A stretch of 64,000 nt of DNA. Source: Falciphora oryzae. Its lineage: Eukaryota > Ascomycota > Sordariomycetes > Magnaporthales > Magnaporthaceae. Position numbers and translations under genes: made by a program. The DNA is taken from positions 267,134-331,133 of the forward strand of contig JNVV01000032.1 of the NCBI GenBank assembly GCA_000733355.1, given 5' to 3'. Of this stretch, positions 10,442-22,474 are shown piece after piece. The first letter of the stretch is position 1. Every line of letters starts with the position of its first letter. The notes beneath the pieces were generated by a model. The model had not been told where the DNA came from, did not search any database, and saw nothing but the letters and a program-made list of their open reading frames with translations.

Positions 10442-12460
10442 GTTGCACGAGCTAAGATGGTTCACGGTCAACCTGACTGCAAGTTGCAGGAGATGAGAAG
10501 GATCAGGTGTTTTAGGGCAGAGAGGAGAGCACAGCTGTAGGCGGCAGCCCGGCAGGCAGATGTCAAACCCAGCTACTGGGCGGGGATGTGTTGAAAATCG
10601 AGCTGCAGGTTTGGTGAGCCTGCAAATGTGGAGGTGGTATTAATTACCTAGAGGTTCGAATAGAGCAGATGGCTGCACAGAGTATGCCGCTTCTGTCAGA
10701 AGCGTTGCTGTTGTGGTTGGATCTGAAGATGTCAGAGGAGAGTGTTTTGGTGTTGTCTGTCCTCGGTTCCAGGTGTTAGCTTGATGAGTTTGGAAGGCTG
10801 TAAGGTCTCAGGGCAGAAGAGTTGAGTGTGAACGTTCGAAATGCGTGAGCGTGAGGATAGGTCTCGGATGATCTCTCGTGTTATGGAGAGGAAGAGAGAA
10901 AGCAGAAGGGCAAGACCGGCGGGATGTTGAGAAAGGGTGGAAATGGGTGGAATGAGAAGGAGCTTGAATTTATTTGCTCGGCGGTGACAGGTAAGGCTTG
11001 AAAGATCGCGATTGCGCTTGCTTTTCAAACCAAAGTTCTTGCAAACTCTTGCGAGATATGACAGCAGGACGGTGAAATGGATGAAATGGAGAACTCGGGT
11101 TTGTGGTTTGTGACTCCTGGTTGAAGATATCAGAAGCCGAGATCGGGAATCTGACTGCCGATGTTATGAACGGTTTGGGTTTGTTTTTATGGAAAGTTGT
11201 GGAGGAGATGGTTCCCGGGATTGTCTGAGTGAGAGTGGGAAGCGCGTGGAGTACGAACCGAAGCTTCAAGTAGAAGACAGGCGCTGAGGAAACGTGCAGA
11301 GATGGTGATATCAAGATGGTGAAGTGGTGGTAGATGGGTAGGTACTCGTGAAGAAGCAAGAGATTTTGGAAGTGGGAGTAAGTGGGAGAAGTAGTAGTGG
11401 GCGGTAGAAGTAGTGGTTGGTGTAGAGAGAGTTGAAGTTTTCAAGGCAGAAGTAGAGGAAGCTGAAGTAGTTGAGGTGAGGAAGTTGCGGAGCTCAAGGA
11501 AGCGGTAGTGCTAGAAGACGCTAGGTTGGAGATAGCGATAAGAGACCGCTTGGGAGCTGGAGGTAGAGCACAATGGAAGGTGACTCTGAGCGAGATGTAG
11601 TGGAGTTGAAGAGAACGGCGCGAAGGTTGCAGAAAAAAGACTTCTAGGGAAAACGGCGTCAAGACTAGAGTCAAGCTGCCAGCTTACCCTGAAGGGTTGA
11701 TAGTCAAGTTTGATGGTTTTGCTGAAGCAGTTGTCGTAGAAGTTAGCCTGCGAGGACTTGCGAGTTGGCGAGACGAGGAAGATAGATCGAGTGAGAAGCG
11801 CAGAAGGGTAGAGAGGATCTGGGATTCAAGAGCCGCGCAATGTTGAATAGAGGTGGTTGATACCTGCAGGTCTTGGTGAACAAGTTGGTGAAGTGGTAGG
11901 AGACGCGGTGTTGAGAGAAAGAGAGGTGGTTGTGCAAAGGTTTGGTTGAGGTTGGTGCGAGAGGTTGAGAAGAGACGGGTTAAATATGAAAAAACTGTGG
12001 GTCTGCAGCAGTGGGAAGACCCGGAAAGCGTAGACGATATCGGACCCTGACTCTGACTGCTGAGATGGAGGTGTTCGTAGGCCAGACGCCGTGAACCAGA
12101 GTAGAAGTCGGATGTGAAGGGAAGAAAGATTATGACGATGCCACGTAGCGCGTACCAAGGAGCACCTGCCTAGAGCAAGGGCAGGCAGGGAATCGGTAGC
12201 TCACCTTAGGTCTCGTCCTCCGTAAAGATACTCGACGACAGCAGACCGTGTGACTCGGTCTAGACTACCGCCGCGTGTTTCTTGGTAGGAGTACGGGAGA
12301 GGGCTTGCGTGTTCGTGCTTCCGGAGAGGCGTTTGGAGGTGTATGGGAGAAGGTGAGAAATTTTGGGGCGGAGAGAAATTGGGAGAGGGAGAGACAAAAC
12401 AGCTGCGGGAGGAAACCTTGTGGCGCAGGCAGGCACCCAGACACCGGTAGGGCAAGAGGC
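10442..12460 (-). promoter_or_regulatory. Pyrimidine-rich upstream region of the Argonaute gene
   Basis: For about 2 kb the minus strand is rich in C and T (plus strand dense in GAGAAG, GTAGAAG and similar). No convincing protein is encoded. Sordariomycete genes often have CT-rich leaders, but this one is unusually long. A possible splice acceptor (CTTGCAG) lies about 35 bases before the start codon, so a spliced 5' UTR is likely. Assignment as leader or promoter is an inference from position and composition. Confidence 0.5.
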
Positions 12461-14888
12461 GGAAGGCTGGCTATGACGTAGTATCCGTCTTGGGAGGTGC
12501 GGCACCTATGAGGGCAGGAGCATCCCAGGAAGGGCGGTGAAATCTCGGAGTCAAGACGGAGGGCCTGGGTGATAGATTTTGTTGCCGCAGATACAGGTGG
12601 CAAACGGCTGGAGGCCGCAGAGGGGGAGTGATATGCGAGCAGAGGACTGATGTTTCTTTGTCTGTCAAAAATGGCCCGGCGTCTGTTGGGGCCAGGGGGC
12701 GGGGGCAGTGTGGCGTCACTTTTCTTGCCTGGTCAGGGCGACATCGGAAGGAAGCTCAGATGGGCGAAAGGCAACCAGTAGGAGTAAGGGGTGCAGCTCC
12801 GGCTGGGGACTGTTGGCACGTCTACACTCCTCGTTTTTGCAGAGTCCCGGTACACGGGGAGACGTATGAGAGGGAGATCCAAGTCCCATGCTACCAGACT
12901 ATCTTGTGTTGGTACCTAGTGGGCGCCTGAATACTTTGCCTGCCAGACAAGCACATGCGAAGCAAACAGCCCCGGGGCAGCTTGTAAGCGGACTGGTCGT
13001 CGATTCGTCGTGCATCCCGCTGCTATCCGCTAGTCGCCGATCACCGGAAGTCGGGCACATCCCACATCACCCAGCCAATCTACAGAGACGCGGCTGCACA
13101 GGAGTAACCACAAGAGGGTCGAGGATCGCGAGAGGTAAGAGGAAGATCCCTTACATAGGCTAGCACGCACATGGGGAGTCAAAAATGGAGTGCGAGAGTG
13201 GGCAGGGCGTGATGGCGCGCATCCGAGCTCGGAGGAAAAGCCCTTAATCCTTGCCTCCGGGTACGTGCATGTCTAGTCAGCTACTTGCCCAGGCCTAGCC
13301 GAGTAGGCTCATGATTGCCCGTTTGCTCGAGCGTGATCAGAAACAATGATATCGCAGAGTAGAGGGCACGCAGTAGGCCTAAGATGATTGATCTATATCC
13401 CTGAAGAACTAAATAAAAAGTGATGGAGGGTAGGAGACCTTCCAGGCTCTATATACACGGGCGCGCACCAGGGTTATGGAGCATGCACCGGGGTCGCCGA
13501 AAGGTTATAACCTGTAGGACGCATCCGTGACGCCGGCGAGGCCCGTGATACTTACCCCGGACCGGAGGTCCCTGGAGGGACCTACTCCCTTTGTGACAAA
13601 GGGTAACCAGCATCACGGAATTCAGGTTGATGCATACCTATGGAGGCATGATATCTAGGTACCCACGACTAAAAAGGGAAAGTCAAGCCATAATTTGGCA
13701 AAGCTATATATGGGAAGATCCCACTAACAATAAGAAAAAAATACGGAAACGGTAGGGGGAAGAGAGAAGAAAGGACACGGGGGACACGGGAGATAACAAG
13801 ACGCTAGAGTAACTACCCCATGTGATCATCAGGTTTATCACAACTGGCCGAGTATCAACGCATCTTTCCATGGGCATTGGTATCTTCATGCTTCACAAGT
13901 TATGGATGGAAGCTGCACCGAGTGAAAGGCCGCCAGAGGCAGGGGGGATGAGTGGTAGGGTGGCCTACTATTAACCGACCGTAAACCAAAGAGAAAAGGG
14001 GGAAAGAGAGAAAAGAGAGAAAAAGTGAAATCAAACTGGCTATACTGCCGTTGCAAACCATAGACCAATGGCTGACTAAGTGGAATGTATCCTTCATCGG
14101 TAGCTAGCCTGGCTCGATATGCACAGACGTGAGGGAGCATGATGTGATGCCTTTGAGGATTATAAACGGCCTAACCTGGTCTCCTACACTCCTTCAAAGC
14201 TTCATGTCACCAAAAAGATTTTGAAATTTCGAGATTATTCCAGCTTCAGTTCCCCTCTAATATTAATCGTCATTTCACCGTGAAATGCCAAAGGAGGTTG
14301 CGGGTTGCTTGGTTCTTGCACAACTTGCCAGGTGATTTACATCAAAGCTTATGGTGTAAGCCTTCTAGACTTGCCGAGAACCCTGAGACAAGCACCAAGA
14401 AGCAGAGTAATTAAGCCATCTGCAGAAAGAGGGCTTGAGTGATAGGCACAGCTTCAAGCATGCCACATGAGACAATCGGACGACTTCAGTCGGCTTGAAG
14501 TATTAAACGAAGACTGTATTCAACTATCTGCTCGCCTGGTTCAGCCAAATCTATTCGTGAAAAAGGAGCTGTCGCATCTGCTTCTGGTCCTCGGAAAATA
14601 ATCTGCCACCGTGATGTTTTGGCTTCTGAGCACAACCAAACTACCTAGTGTGGCTTAGTCGACTAAATATCCGACGTGTTGTACGGCCGCCACGAGAGGT
14701 AATAGACGAGGGAAAGTGAATGAATGCTCTGAATGTTGTTACAAAAAGCGTGAAATATGAAACATGATCCTCTGAAGATATGAGGCGCCCGGGATGATTA
14801 TGATAGAGGGAAGAGAGGGGTTTAGTGTTGGAAGGTATATGATACGGTGCTTTGGAAGTGCTGTTCCTAATGTCGTCTACCGGTGCAT
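12461..14888. other. Intergenic, no gene recognised (Argonaute upstream to RNA14 3' end)
   Basis: No coding sequence recognised on either strand. The notable content is a run of short inverted repeats at 13488-13619, listed separately. The last few hundred bases before 14889 are presumably the RNA14 3' UTR. A small unannotated gene or non-coding RNA cannot be excluded. Confidence 0.45.
13488..13619. repeat. Cluster of short inverted repeats (potential structured element)
   Basis: Within 132 bases I see: a 12-base palindrome AGGTTATAACCT (13502-13513); CGCCGGCG (13531-13538); a hairpin with arms AGGTCCC/GGGACCT and four-base loop (13566-13583); a hairpin with arms CCCTTTG/CAAAGGG (13587-13603); CCGGGGT (13488-13494), which can pair with ACCCCGG (13554-13560); and TCCGTGA (13524-13530), which can pair with TCACGGA (13613-13619). 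The last two pairings are mutually exclusive or pseudoknotted. Function unknown. Confidence 0.5.
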
Positions 14889-17800
14889 CTAATATCGGTA
14901 ACTTCCGTAAGGTGGCTGTGAGGATTGCTGAGAAGGAGGCTGCTGGTACAGCTGCTGTTGCGGGGGTGCCCCGTAGCCGTGCGCAGGCGGTGCTGCTCCA
15001 TACGGAAGCTGGGGTGCTGGTGGCCACGCACCCGTTGGCGAGTTTTCGTAGCCCTGGGGCGGCGGTGCATACGACTGCACCGGCGGCGGCTCGTACGAGT
15101 CGCGCGACGCCGGTCGTTGCTGGTAGGTGGCAGAGGCTGAGGCTAGCTGTCTCCTCGCGTCGCTAAACGGGCTATTGGTGCGGCCTATGAGGCTCGGTGA
15201 ATCGCGGCCCTGGTGGTGGTGCCCGTACGAGGCGTAGTCGGATGACACCTGACGCCCGTGGTGCTGGCGTGGGCCTTTGTCCTGGCGGGCCTTCCACGCG
15301 GGGTAGTCGGGCACGTGCGTGTCTCGAAGCATATCCATCACCCGTGTCGAGCTCAGCCTCGACGTGTTGTAAGACTCGGCGTTGGGAAGCTGGCTCAACA
15401 GAAAGGTGATATCGCGTGGGATGGCGGGGGCCGGGGCGCTGTACGATGATGCGCCCGTGTTCCCGTGTCCGTGGCCGTGTCCGTGCATCCTACGCTGGTT
15501 CTCCAGCCGCCGCCCAGCCGCTCCCTTGAGCGGCGACTCGCCCCTCTGGAAATCCCGCTGGTCTCGGTCTCTGTCCCGATCCCGATCCCCGCGCTGTATC
15601 TTCTTGGGAGGTGGGTTGGAGTCATCAAAGTCGTCGGCAGGGAACGGCCGCTTCGGTGAGTTGGTGGCCTGCAGGAATTGGGGCCTGGGACTGTTGAGCT
15701 GCCGCGGGCCGCCGGGACTACCTGGGCCTGGCAAGTTGGTCTCAATCGACGGCATCAGAAGCTTGGGCCGCAGCTGGGCTGCGGGTGAGATGATGATCCG
15801 GGCGGCGATCGGATCGAACCTATCAGTCACGAATCGCGCGCTGAAGTGAGCAAGCTGCGGATCCTCGGGGAACAGCTCGGCCATTCGCTTCTCCAGTTTG
15901 GCTGTCTGGGATAGCTCGCCAAATTTGGACTCATACTGATGGAAGTATGAGTACAGCGGCTTCGCCTTGTGGACCGAGGCTGGTTGTTGTGTGAGTCTGT
16001 TGACACAAGTCTCGAACACAACTCGCGCATCTATGCGGTTGGGCCGTGTTAGCCAAGGGATACGGGATATGACAGTATAGCAGTCATAGTCTGCTTGCAT
16101 AGGTCCGGACAGAAAAATGAGGCTTACTCGTCGTGTCATCCTTGGCATGAAGGTACTTCAGATACTCCAGCATGAAGTACTCGTCCTCCGGGAAGAGCCG
16201 GGCACCACGCTCCAAGATCTTGCCACCAGATGGATCCTTGTAGACCGTCCACTCTAGCTGGGCCATGGCAATGTAGACGTCGCTCGTCAGGCGGCCGCGC
16301 TGTCGGGCCTCGGTGAAAACTTGTCGCATGCCGCCCAGCGGGGCCCCCGGGGTTCCCTTGCCCTGGATGCGACGCATGGCGCGGGCAAGCGCGATCCACA
16401 CAAAGGATACAGTACGGGCAAGTAACTCTGTCTGAGCAGCGAACCCCTTCTCGAGCGCAGAGATCTTCTCCTGGTTCTCATCGGGCTGCGGCTTCTCGGC
16501 AGACCCTTCGCCTTCATCGTCGTCTTCAGACTTCTGCGCTGGCACAGCTTGCGGTGCACTCTCCCGGATCTTGGCGATCTCGGCCTTTTCACGCTCCTTC
16601 AGTGACTTGATTTGTGCATAGAGCGTGTCGAGGACCTTGCTGTAGGGGGCTCTGACGGCGTTGCCCCGGGCAATCTTGGCCTCGTCGCCCTCGTCGATGG
16701 GGTAGGTTGTCTCGATGCGGTCAGCATGCTTCAAGGCGAGGAGCACGCTCTCCGGGTTAGCCTCAATCCCTTCGGTGAGAAATGCCAGGCCGGCGTCTTT
16801 GCCGTTCAGAACAATGCTATTCTCGAAGCACCACTCTGCAGCATCCACCCATATCTCGGGACAAAACCGCAGTGCCATGATCGCCTGGCGGTAAGTGTAG
16901 AGAATGCGCTTTTTGAGAAGCTCGGGCTCGTCGTTCGCAAGGTCCAAGGGGTCTTCCTTCTCCCACTTGATCCAGCGTTTCCATATCTCTACTTGCTCGG
17001 CAAACTCGACGTCGCCTTCGAATCCTGGAACCGGCGGCAGACGGGGGAGGTTTGAGCGGACGAGGTTCCTAGTGATGTTGTCGAGCGCCGTGTTGGCGCT
17101 CTTTGCAGTCATGTAGGCGGGAGAGCGCTCGTTCAGGAACTTCCTCCCTGTCGCGGGGTTCAGACCCTTCTCGAACTGGTCATACTCCCTCCATAGTGAG
17201 TTGACGTTAGAAATCGGCACGCAGACAGCGCGCTGGAACGTCTTGCGCAGCTGATCCATCTTTTGCTGGTCTTGCCAGGCAGAACCGCCAATAACGCCCG
17301 GTGCCAGGCGGATGAACTGGATGTAATCGTTCCATATCTTTCCCGCATCCTTGTCGATGCCCACGTTGTCGATGACGAACTCGTACGCCTGCGTAACCAC
17401 CTTGCGCGCCTGGCCACTAGGGTCGTTCAGGTCGTTTCGCCGACGGATGTAGTCGAGGTAGACAGTCCAGAGCTGCACGTTCGGAACCGACATGAGGGAT
17501 TTCCCAAATAGGGCCTCGGCCTCGACAAAGTTGCCCTCGTTCAGCTCCATCTCGAGATATTTGACCCACATGTCGGCCTAGAGAGGATGGCTAGGATTAG
17601 CCCACTGGTGCGCGATCGAAGCTCATCAGTCTCAAAGTGCGATGGCGAACCACTTACCGCGTGAGGGAATACCGCAAGAAAGCGCTCGTAGACATCGCGG
17701 GCCTCCTGGATGTTGTTGCGCTGGTGATATGCGGCCAAGAGGGACAGCCAGGCATCGATCGCTCCTCGCGGGTCTTCCTTGACCCGGAGCTCTAGGGCGG

Positions 17801-18311
17801 CGATGGGATCATATGACATGATGGGAGGCACAACACTGGCATGGCTCGGCTTTGGGTTATCAAAGTCGGCACCCGCCTGCGCGAATTGAGTAGGGACAGG
17901 CGAAGGTGCCTTCTGCGCGCCGCCGTTGTGGGCCCGGGCAGGTGACTTGGGGGGCGATTTTTTGGCAGGCGGCTGGACACTGGGAGCAGATGTTTCCTCG
18001 TTCTCAGAGTCATCGGAGTCTCCCACTAGGAAGCCCCCGGCGGTCTTGCGCTTCTTTCCAATGGGTTGAGGGGAAGGTTTCAACGGCTTAGAATCAAGGC
18101 CAGTGGCGGCGCCAACGAGGGAGACAGATTCGGGATCATAATCGGCCGCATCTTCGGAATCACCGTTGGCAACAGAGGCAGCTTGAAGCTGTTGATTTGA
18201 ATCATTGCTGTCGCTATCCTGCGTGGCCGACTGAGGCTCGTCCGGCCCATCATCATCGCCATCTTTACTCCAGCCCAGGTCAGGTTGAGCTTCGGGGTCG
18301 TAGTCCGCCAT
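14889..18311 (-). CDS. RNA14: RNA14, mRNA 3'-end processing factor (CF IA subunit)
   Basis: Scaffold subunit of the cleavage factor that directs pre-mRNA cleavage and polyadenylation in the nucleus, the counterpart of animal CstF77. Three exons, 18311-17658, 17577-16128 and 16030-14889, give 1081 residues. An acidic, Ser-rich N-terminus (1-130) contains a basic GKKRK patch. A HAT-repeat array follows, starting near DPRGAIDAWLSLL with the repeated pattern ARDVYERFLAVFP, LWTVYLDYIRR, IWNDYIQFI, LWREYDQFE. The conserved Suf segment then includes LEWTVYKD and DDTTNARVVFE, the latter created exactly by the second splice. The C-terminal third is Pro/Gln/Gly-rich with an HG dipeptide repeat and an RD repeat. 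The short conserved peptide DITFLLSQLPNA lies near the tail and corresponds to the Rna15-binding 'monkeytail'. It is divergent from ASF1 with about 1 kb between starts. Confidence 0.96.
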
Positions 18312-19351
18312 AATGGCGGCTGTTTGCGCGGATCCGTCAAAGGCTGGTCGCGGGGAGAGGGATACGAAGGGTGAGGGCGTGGATAGTGGATCGAGTCGGC
18401 GCTGTTGAGGTTGGTTGGTTGCGACAGGTCAGTAGATGCTCAAGGCTGAGAACAAGCAGCCAGCTGAAGAGTGGTGCAGGGTTTGAAATACCTCAACAAT
18501 GCGACCGCAAACCCAGTCACTAGATGCGCTGTGGCCGTTTGATCGTCAGAGGATCGCCCGCGGACAGAAAAGAGAGAGAAAAAAAAAATGATGATCGAGA
18601 GGATGAGGAAAAGCGCGACGAGGGTGGTTTGCTGGCAGAGCGAACAGGCCGACCAACTGGAGGGCGGACCGCGTTGCCTTGTCTTCCTTGCAGCTTAGTC
18701 TTGCTGCTTTGCTGGGCTGTTATGATCAAGCAATTGGCGACATGGAATGGATTGCATGCAGCGAGTGGCAGGGACCGCAGTCCTCTATTTTTTCGGCGCT
18801 TGACCCGATCCGGAGATGGGGAATACCTCTGCGCGCTACACAGTGCAATTTCTTCTCTCTCGACCCCAGCGTGCCCAGCCACGAGCACGCGCCACTTCTG
18901 ATTGCGATAAGCTGGAGAAGCGCCCGTCTGGGCCGCCGTTGACAGGGGCACAGGGGATGCGCTGGCGGCGACGGTCGTTCGAGAACATGAAGCCCGCGTG
19001 CAGACCGCCGCCGCGGGGCAGACACCCCTGCCACAAAAATATCGCGTTGGCTGAGACCACTCAACGCGTCCCTGGTCCCAGCCAAATCTCGACGTCGACA
19101 ACCCAATCCACAACGACTGGAGCCACCTCGCTCAAAAGACAGCCCCTCTCGTCGCACATAGCAACGACCGGCGCAATCTCAAGTGATTCAAATATCCAGA
19201 CCGCGCAACCATCCCACGGCATTCCCGCACAACTGCAGCTGCAAATCACCGCGTCCTTGTGTTACTCCCTATTTCGAAGCCTTCCTCTTCTCTCCCCTGC
19301 AATCTCGGCCCCGCCACCGACCGCCCACCTCGCCCTCACCGCGCTGTCAAG
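18312..19351. promoter_or_regulatory. Shared upstream region of RNA14 (-) and ASF1 (+)
   Basis: About 1 kb between two divergent start codons, with no coding sequence recognised. It must hold both promoters. I could not assign particular factor sites. Confidence 0.5.
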
Positions 19352-20478
19352 ATGTCTGTCGTTACCTTGCTCGGCGTCAATGTCCTGAACAACCCCGCCA
19401 AGTTCACGGACCCGTACCAGTTCGAGATCACTTTCGAGTGCCTGGAGCCGCTCGAGAAAGGTAAAGTCGCAGGCGCCCGCGCCTCTCGCCCGCGCCTGGC
19501 CTTGCGAATGAGACACTGACGGGCCTGGAAACGTCTAGATCTTGAGTGGAAGCTCACCTACGTGGGTTCTGCCACCTCGTATGTTTGAACTCTCTCTCAC
19601 ACCCCCAAATCAAGATCATGTTTCCCGATTTTCTTCTTCTTTTTTACTGACACTTCCCGCTGCACAGTGACCAGTACGACCAGGAGCTCGACAGCCTCGA
19701 TGTGGGCCCGATCCCTGTCGGTGTAAACAAATTCGTCTTCGAGGCAAGCGCGCCCGACACCAAGAGGATCCCGGATGCTGAGGTCCTTGGCGTCACTGTG
19801 ATCCTCCTGACCTGCCGGTACGACGGCCGCGAGTTCGTCCGTGTGGGCTACTACGTCAACCATGAGTACGAGACGGAGGAGCTCAACGCGGACCCGCCGG
19901 CGAAACCTATCATCGAGAAGGTCCGCCGCAACATTCTCTCAGAGAAGCCCCGCGTGACTAGGTTTGCGATCAAGTGGTATGTTATCAGCCCCCGCTACAG
20001 CAGAAACCCTTAGCATCTCCAGCGTTTGGTCCCATCGACTCGCTGTGGTATGAGCTGACGCCTCTACAGGGACTCTGAGCTCACTGCCCCAGCCGAGTTC
20101 CCACCTGAGCAGCCCGAGGCCGACCTCGCGGCGGACGAGGAGGAGTACGGCGCCGAGGAACTGGCTGAAGAAGAGGAGGAGGCCGCGGCCGCCGAGGCCA
20201 ACGGTGAGGGCAGCGCCGCGGCTGCTGAGCCGGGTCAAGACGCCGAGATGGCCGGCGCCGAGACAGAGAACGCTGAGAACGGAGCTGCCGAGGAGGAGCT
20301 GTCGGACGACGAGGGCAGCGTCGATATCGAGGGCGAGAGCGACGAGGAGATTGAGGACGAGATGGAGGGCGAGGTGGAAGGCGAGGCCGCTGCGGGCGAC
20401 GCAGGTGATGCCATGGAGGTCGACACTGACACCAAGCCGGCTCAAGCCGCCGCGAAGCCGACGGTCATGTCTCACTGA
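19352..20478 (+). CDS. ASF1: ASF1 histone H3-H4 chaperone
   Basis: Binds the H3-H4 dimer and hands it to CAF-1 or the HIR complex during nucleosome assembly. Four exons, 19352-19460, 19539-19578, 19668-19976 and 20070-20478, give 288 residues. Residues 1-155 form the conserved Ig-like core: it begins MSVVTLLGV, and residues known to contact histone H3 in yeast are kept at the same positions, Asp37 (in DLEWKL) and Val94 (in GVTVILLTC). The third junction falls inside the conserved Trp of IKWDSE. From about residue 165 the tail is a long run of Asp/Glu with Ala, typical of fungal ASF1. The start ATG sits in a good context (AAGATGTC). The HIR-complex subunit HPC2 is encoded 38 kb away in the same window. 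Confidence 0.98.
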
Positions 20479-22474
20479 ACCTCACACTAAACGACGCCAT
20501 CACGAAACGGAATCACACAGCACATACCAAGCAGGCGCTGCTGAGGGGCTTCTTCTCCTCCTCTCTGACGACAGCACTCCTTCTCGCCTGCTTGCGCGCC
20601 AAGTTGGCAAGCGGGGCATGGATTTGATCAGTTGACGACCGCCCACCAATACCACTTAGACGACGGATGAAGCAGGATTTATGAATTGTTGGAGTTTTTT
20701 TTTCTCTTGTTTGGTATTCTAAAACGGGTTGCCTACTGGATGGAGGTAATGACCTTGGAAGGGATAGATGCGTGGGCGGAGGCGGAGTTCATGGTAAGGG
20801 CTGCTGTCACTGAAGCAAGCGTATCGGTCAGGGTATTGTGGGCAGGATGAAGGGATAATGTCATGGATACCAGAGTAGAGGGCAATGGATATCAGATGTG
20901 TTTTCCGTGCGCCATTTTCCATGCTTCACTCTTCTCGTCTAGTACCATCCGGGTTTGATTGGCTTGCTGCACACACAGGAAATTGTAGACCATTGGAAGC
21001 AGGCTGGGGGCTTGCTTTGGATGTGCGCTGCTGTGCTCAAATGTATCGCTTCGGCAGGGCGTCATTGGAAGACAGCAGCTGCATGTTCATCCGACCCTTG
21101 CCGACGCAACAAGCTGGAAGCGCCCAGACAATATCGACAGCCCTGTCTTGTGTCACACCTGTTCAAAAATAAGGCGGTTCCTGGTCGGGGCGCGTCTCCG
21201 GCCGCGCGTATCCGTGAGTCTTGATCCAGAAACAAGCACCGACGGACGGGCAATCAAAACTGGAGACCGGCAGGCATGGAGTCATGGAAATTCCATACGT
21301 CTGCAAGCTCTGACGCAACACCAAGTTAAGCTGCTGCATGCACGGCCAAGCGCGCCCCCAGGGGCTGTGTCCTCTCCTCTTCGGGAGACTTGCAGCAGCT
21401 TCCCCGGACACGGCTTCGCCCTAGAATCGCGTGCGAACTTGAACTTTTTTAACCCGCTGGAAGCCGACACCTACTAGTAGCGGCCCTCACGATGTCATTC
21501 ATGTTCCGTTCCTCTGCCCCCACGCGATTGAGAGACGCCATCCATCATCGGCATGCAGCTCGCCTGCCCGAAACCTTGCCCTGCCTTCCTTGGCTTCCGA
21601 AGACTTGCGCACATGCAACGGCGACAGGGGCGGTGCCGAGGCGTCGGTCAGCCAATCCGTTGTCGTCTCCTCTCCCCCGGGCTGGTCTCCCTCACCTTGC
21701 TTCCAATCCAGCTGGCACTCACAACAAGCAATCGCTCATGAACCGGGCAACCGTCGATCAGACCATAACGCTCCCTTGCGGCCGGCACATGATAGGTCAT
21801 TGTGGCATTGCATCTGTTTATAATTGCAACTTGTATTATTCATCTTGGTCCTCGCCCCGTCCACCCCCCACGTCGCCGCCGACATCGCTGTTGTTTCTTG
21901 GTGCTTGTTTGTTTCTTGTTGCTTGCGCCAAGACCTCCGGGAAGCTCCCACGCCGCAGTAAACAGAAAACGACGGGGCGCGTTTCTGGAGGACGCTCCTC
22001 ATGCACGCCCTCCTTCTACAAGCTTCTCACAGGTAGCTTGTTTTCCCCGTGCCGATTGCCCAAATCTGACACCGATGCTGGGCGCGCGGCTGAGCAGCAG
22101 CCCCATCTTCCCCGCATGGGTTGATCAACAGCCTGCCTGCCCCGTGGCCGGCGACCCATGTCATCGGTCGTCCACTCCGGGCAAAGACTGTATAGGTAGA
22201 GGAGGCATGGTAGCACATCAACATAAAAGGCCGCCCTCGTTCTCGATATTTTGTGAATTTTTTTTTTTCTCACTCTCTCGCTTCGTGCTCGTCTCGTTTT
22301 GCCGTTTTGCACTAGCCACCTTCTCCAAGTCCAAAAATAGGCAGGATATGCAAGCAGCGAATACAAAACACAATCTGAAGACTCGCTTACCTTATTCCCT
22401 TCCTTGTGTTCCGGTGCTATCTGAGCCTGAACCGAGCCATCGTTAGCCTAAGCACCCTTCCCAGGCACCGAGCC
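20479..22474. other. Intergenic between ASF1 and the CorA-like gene
   Basis: About 2 kb without a recognised gene. The first few hundred bases are the likely ASF1 3' UTR, and the stretch just before 22475 is CT-rich with a T-tract near 22258-22270, as expected of a fungal promoter. Confidence 0.5.
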
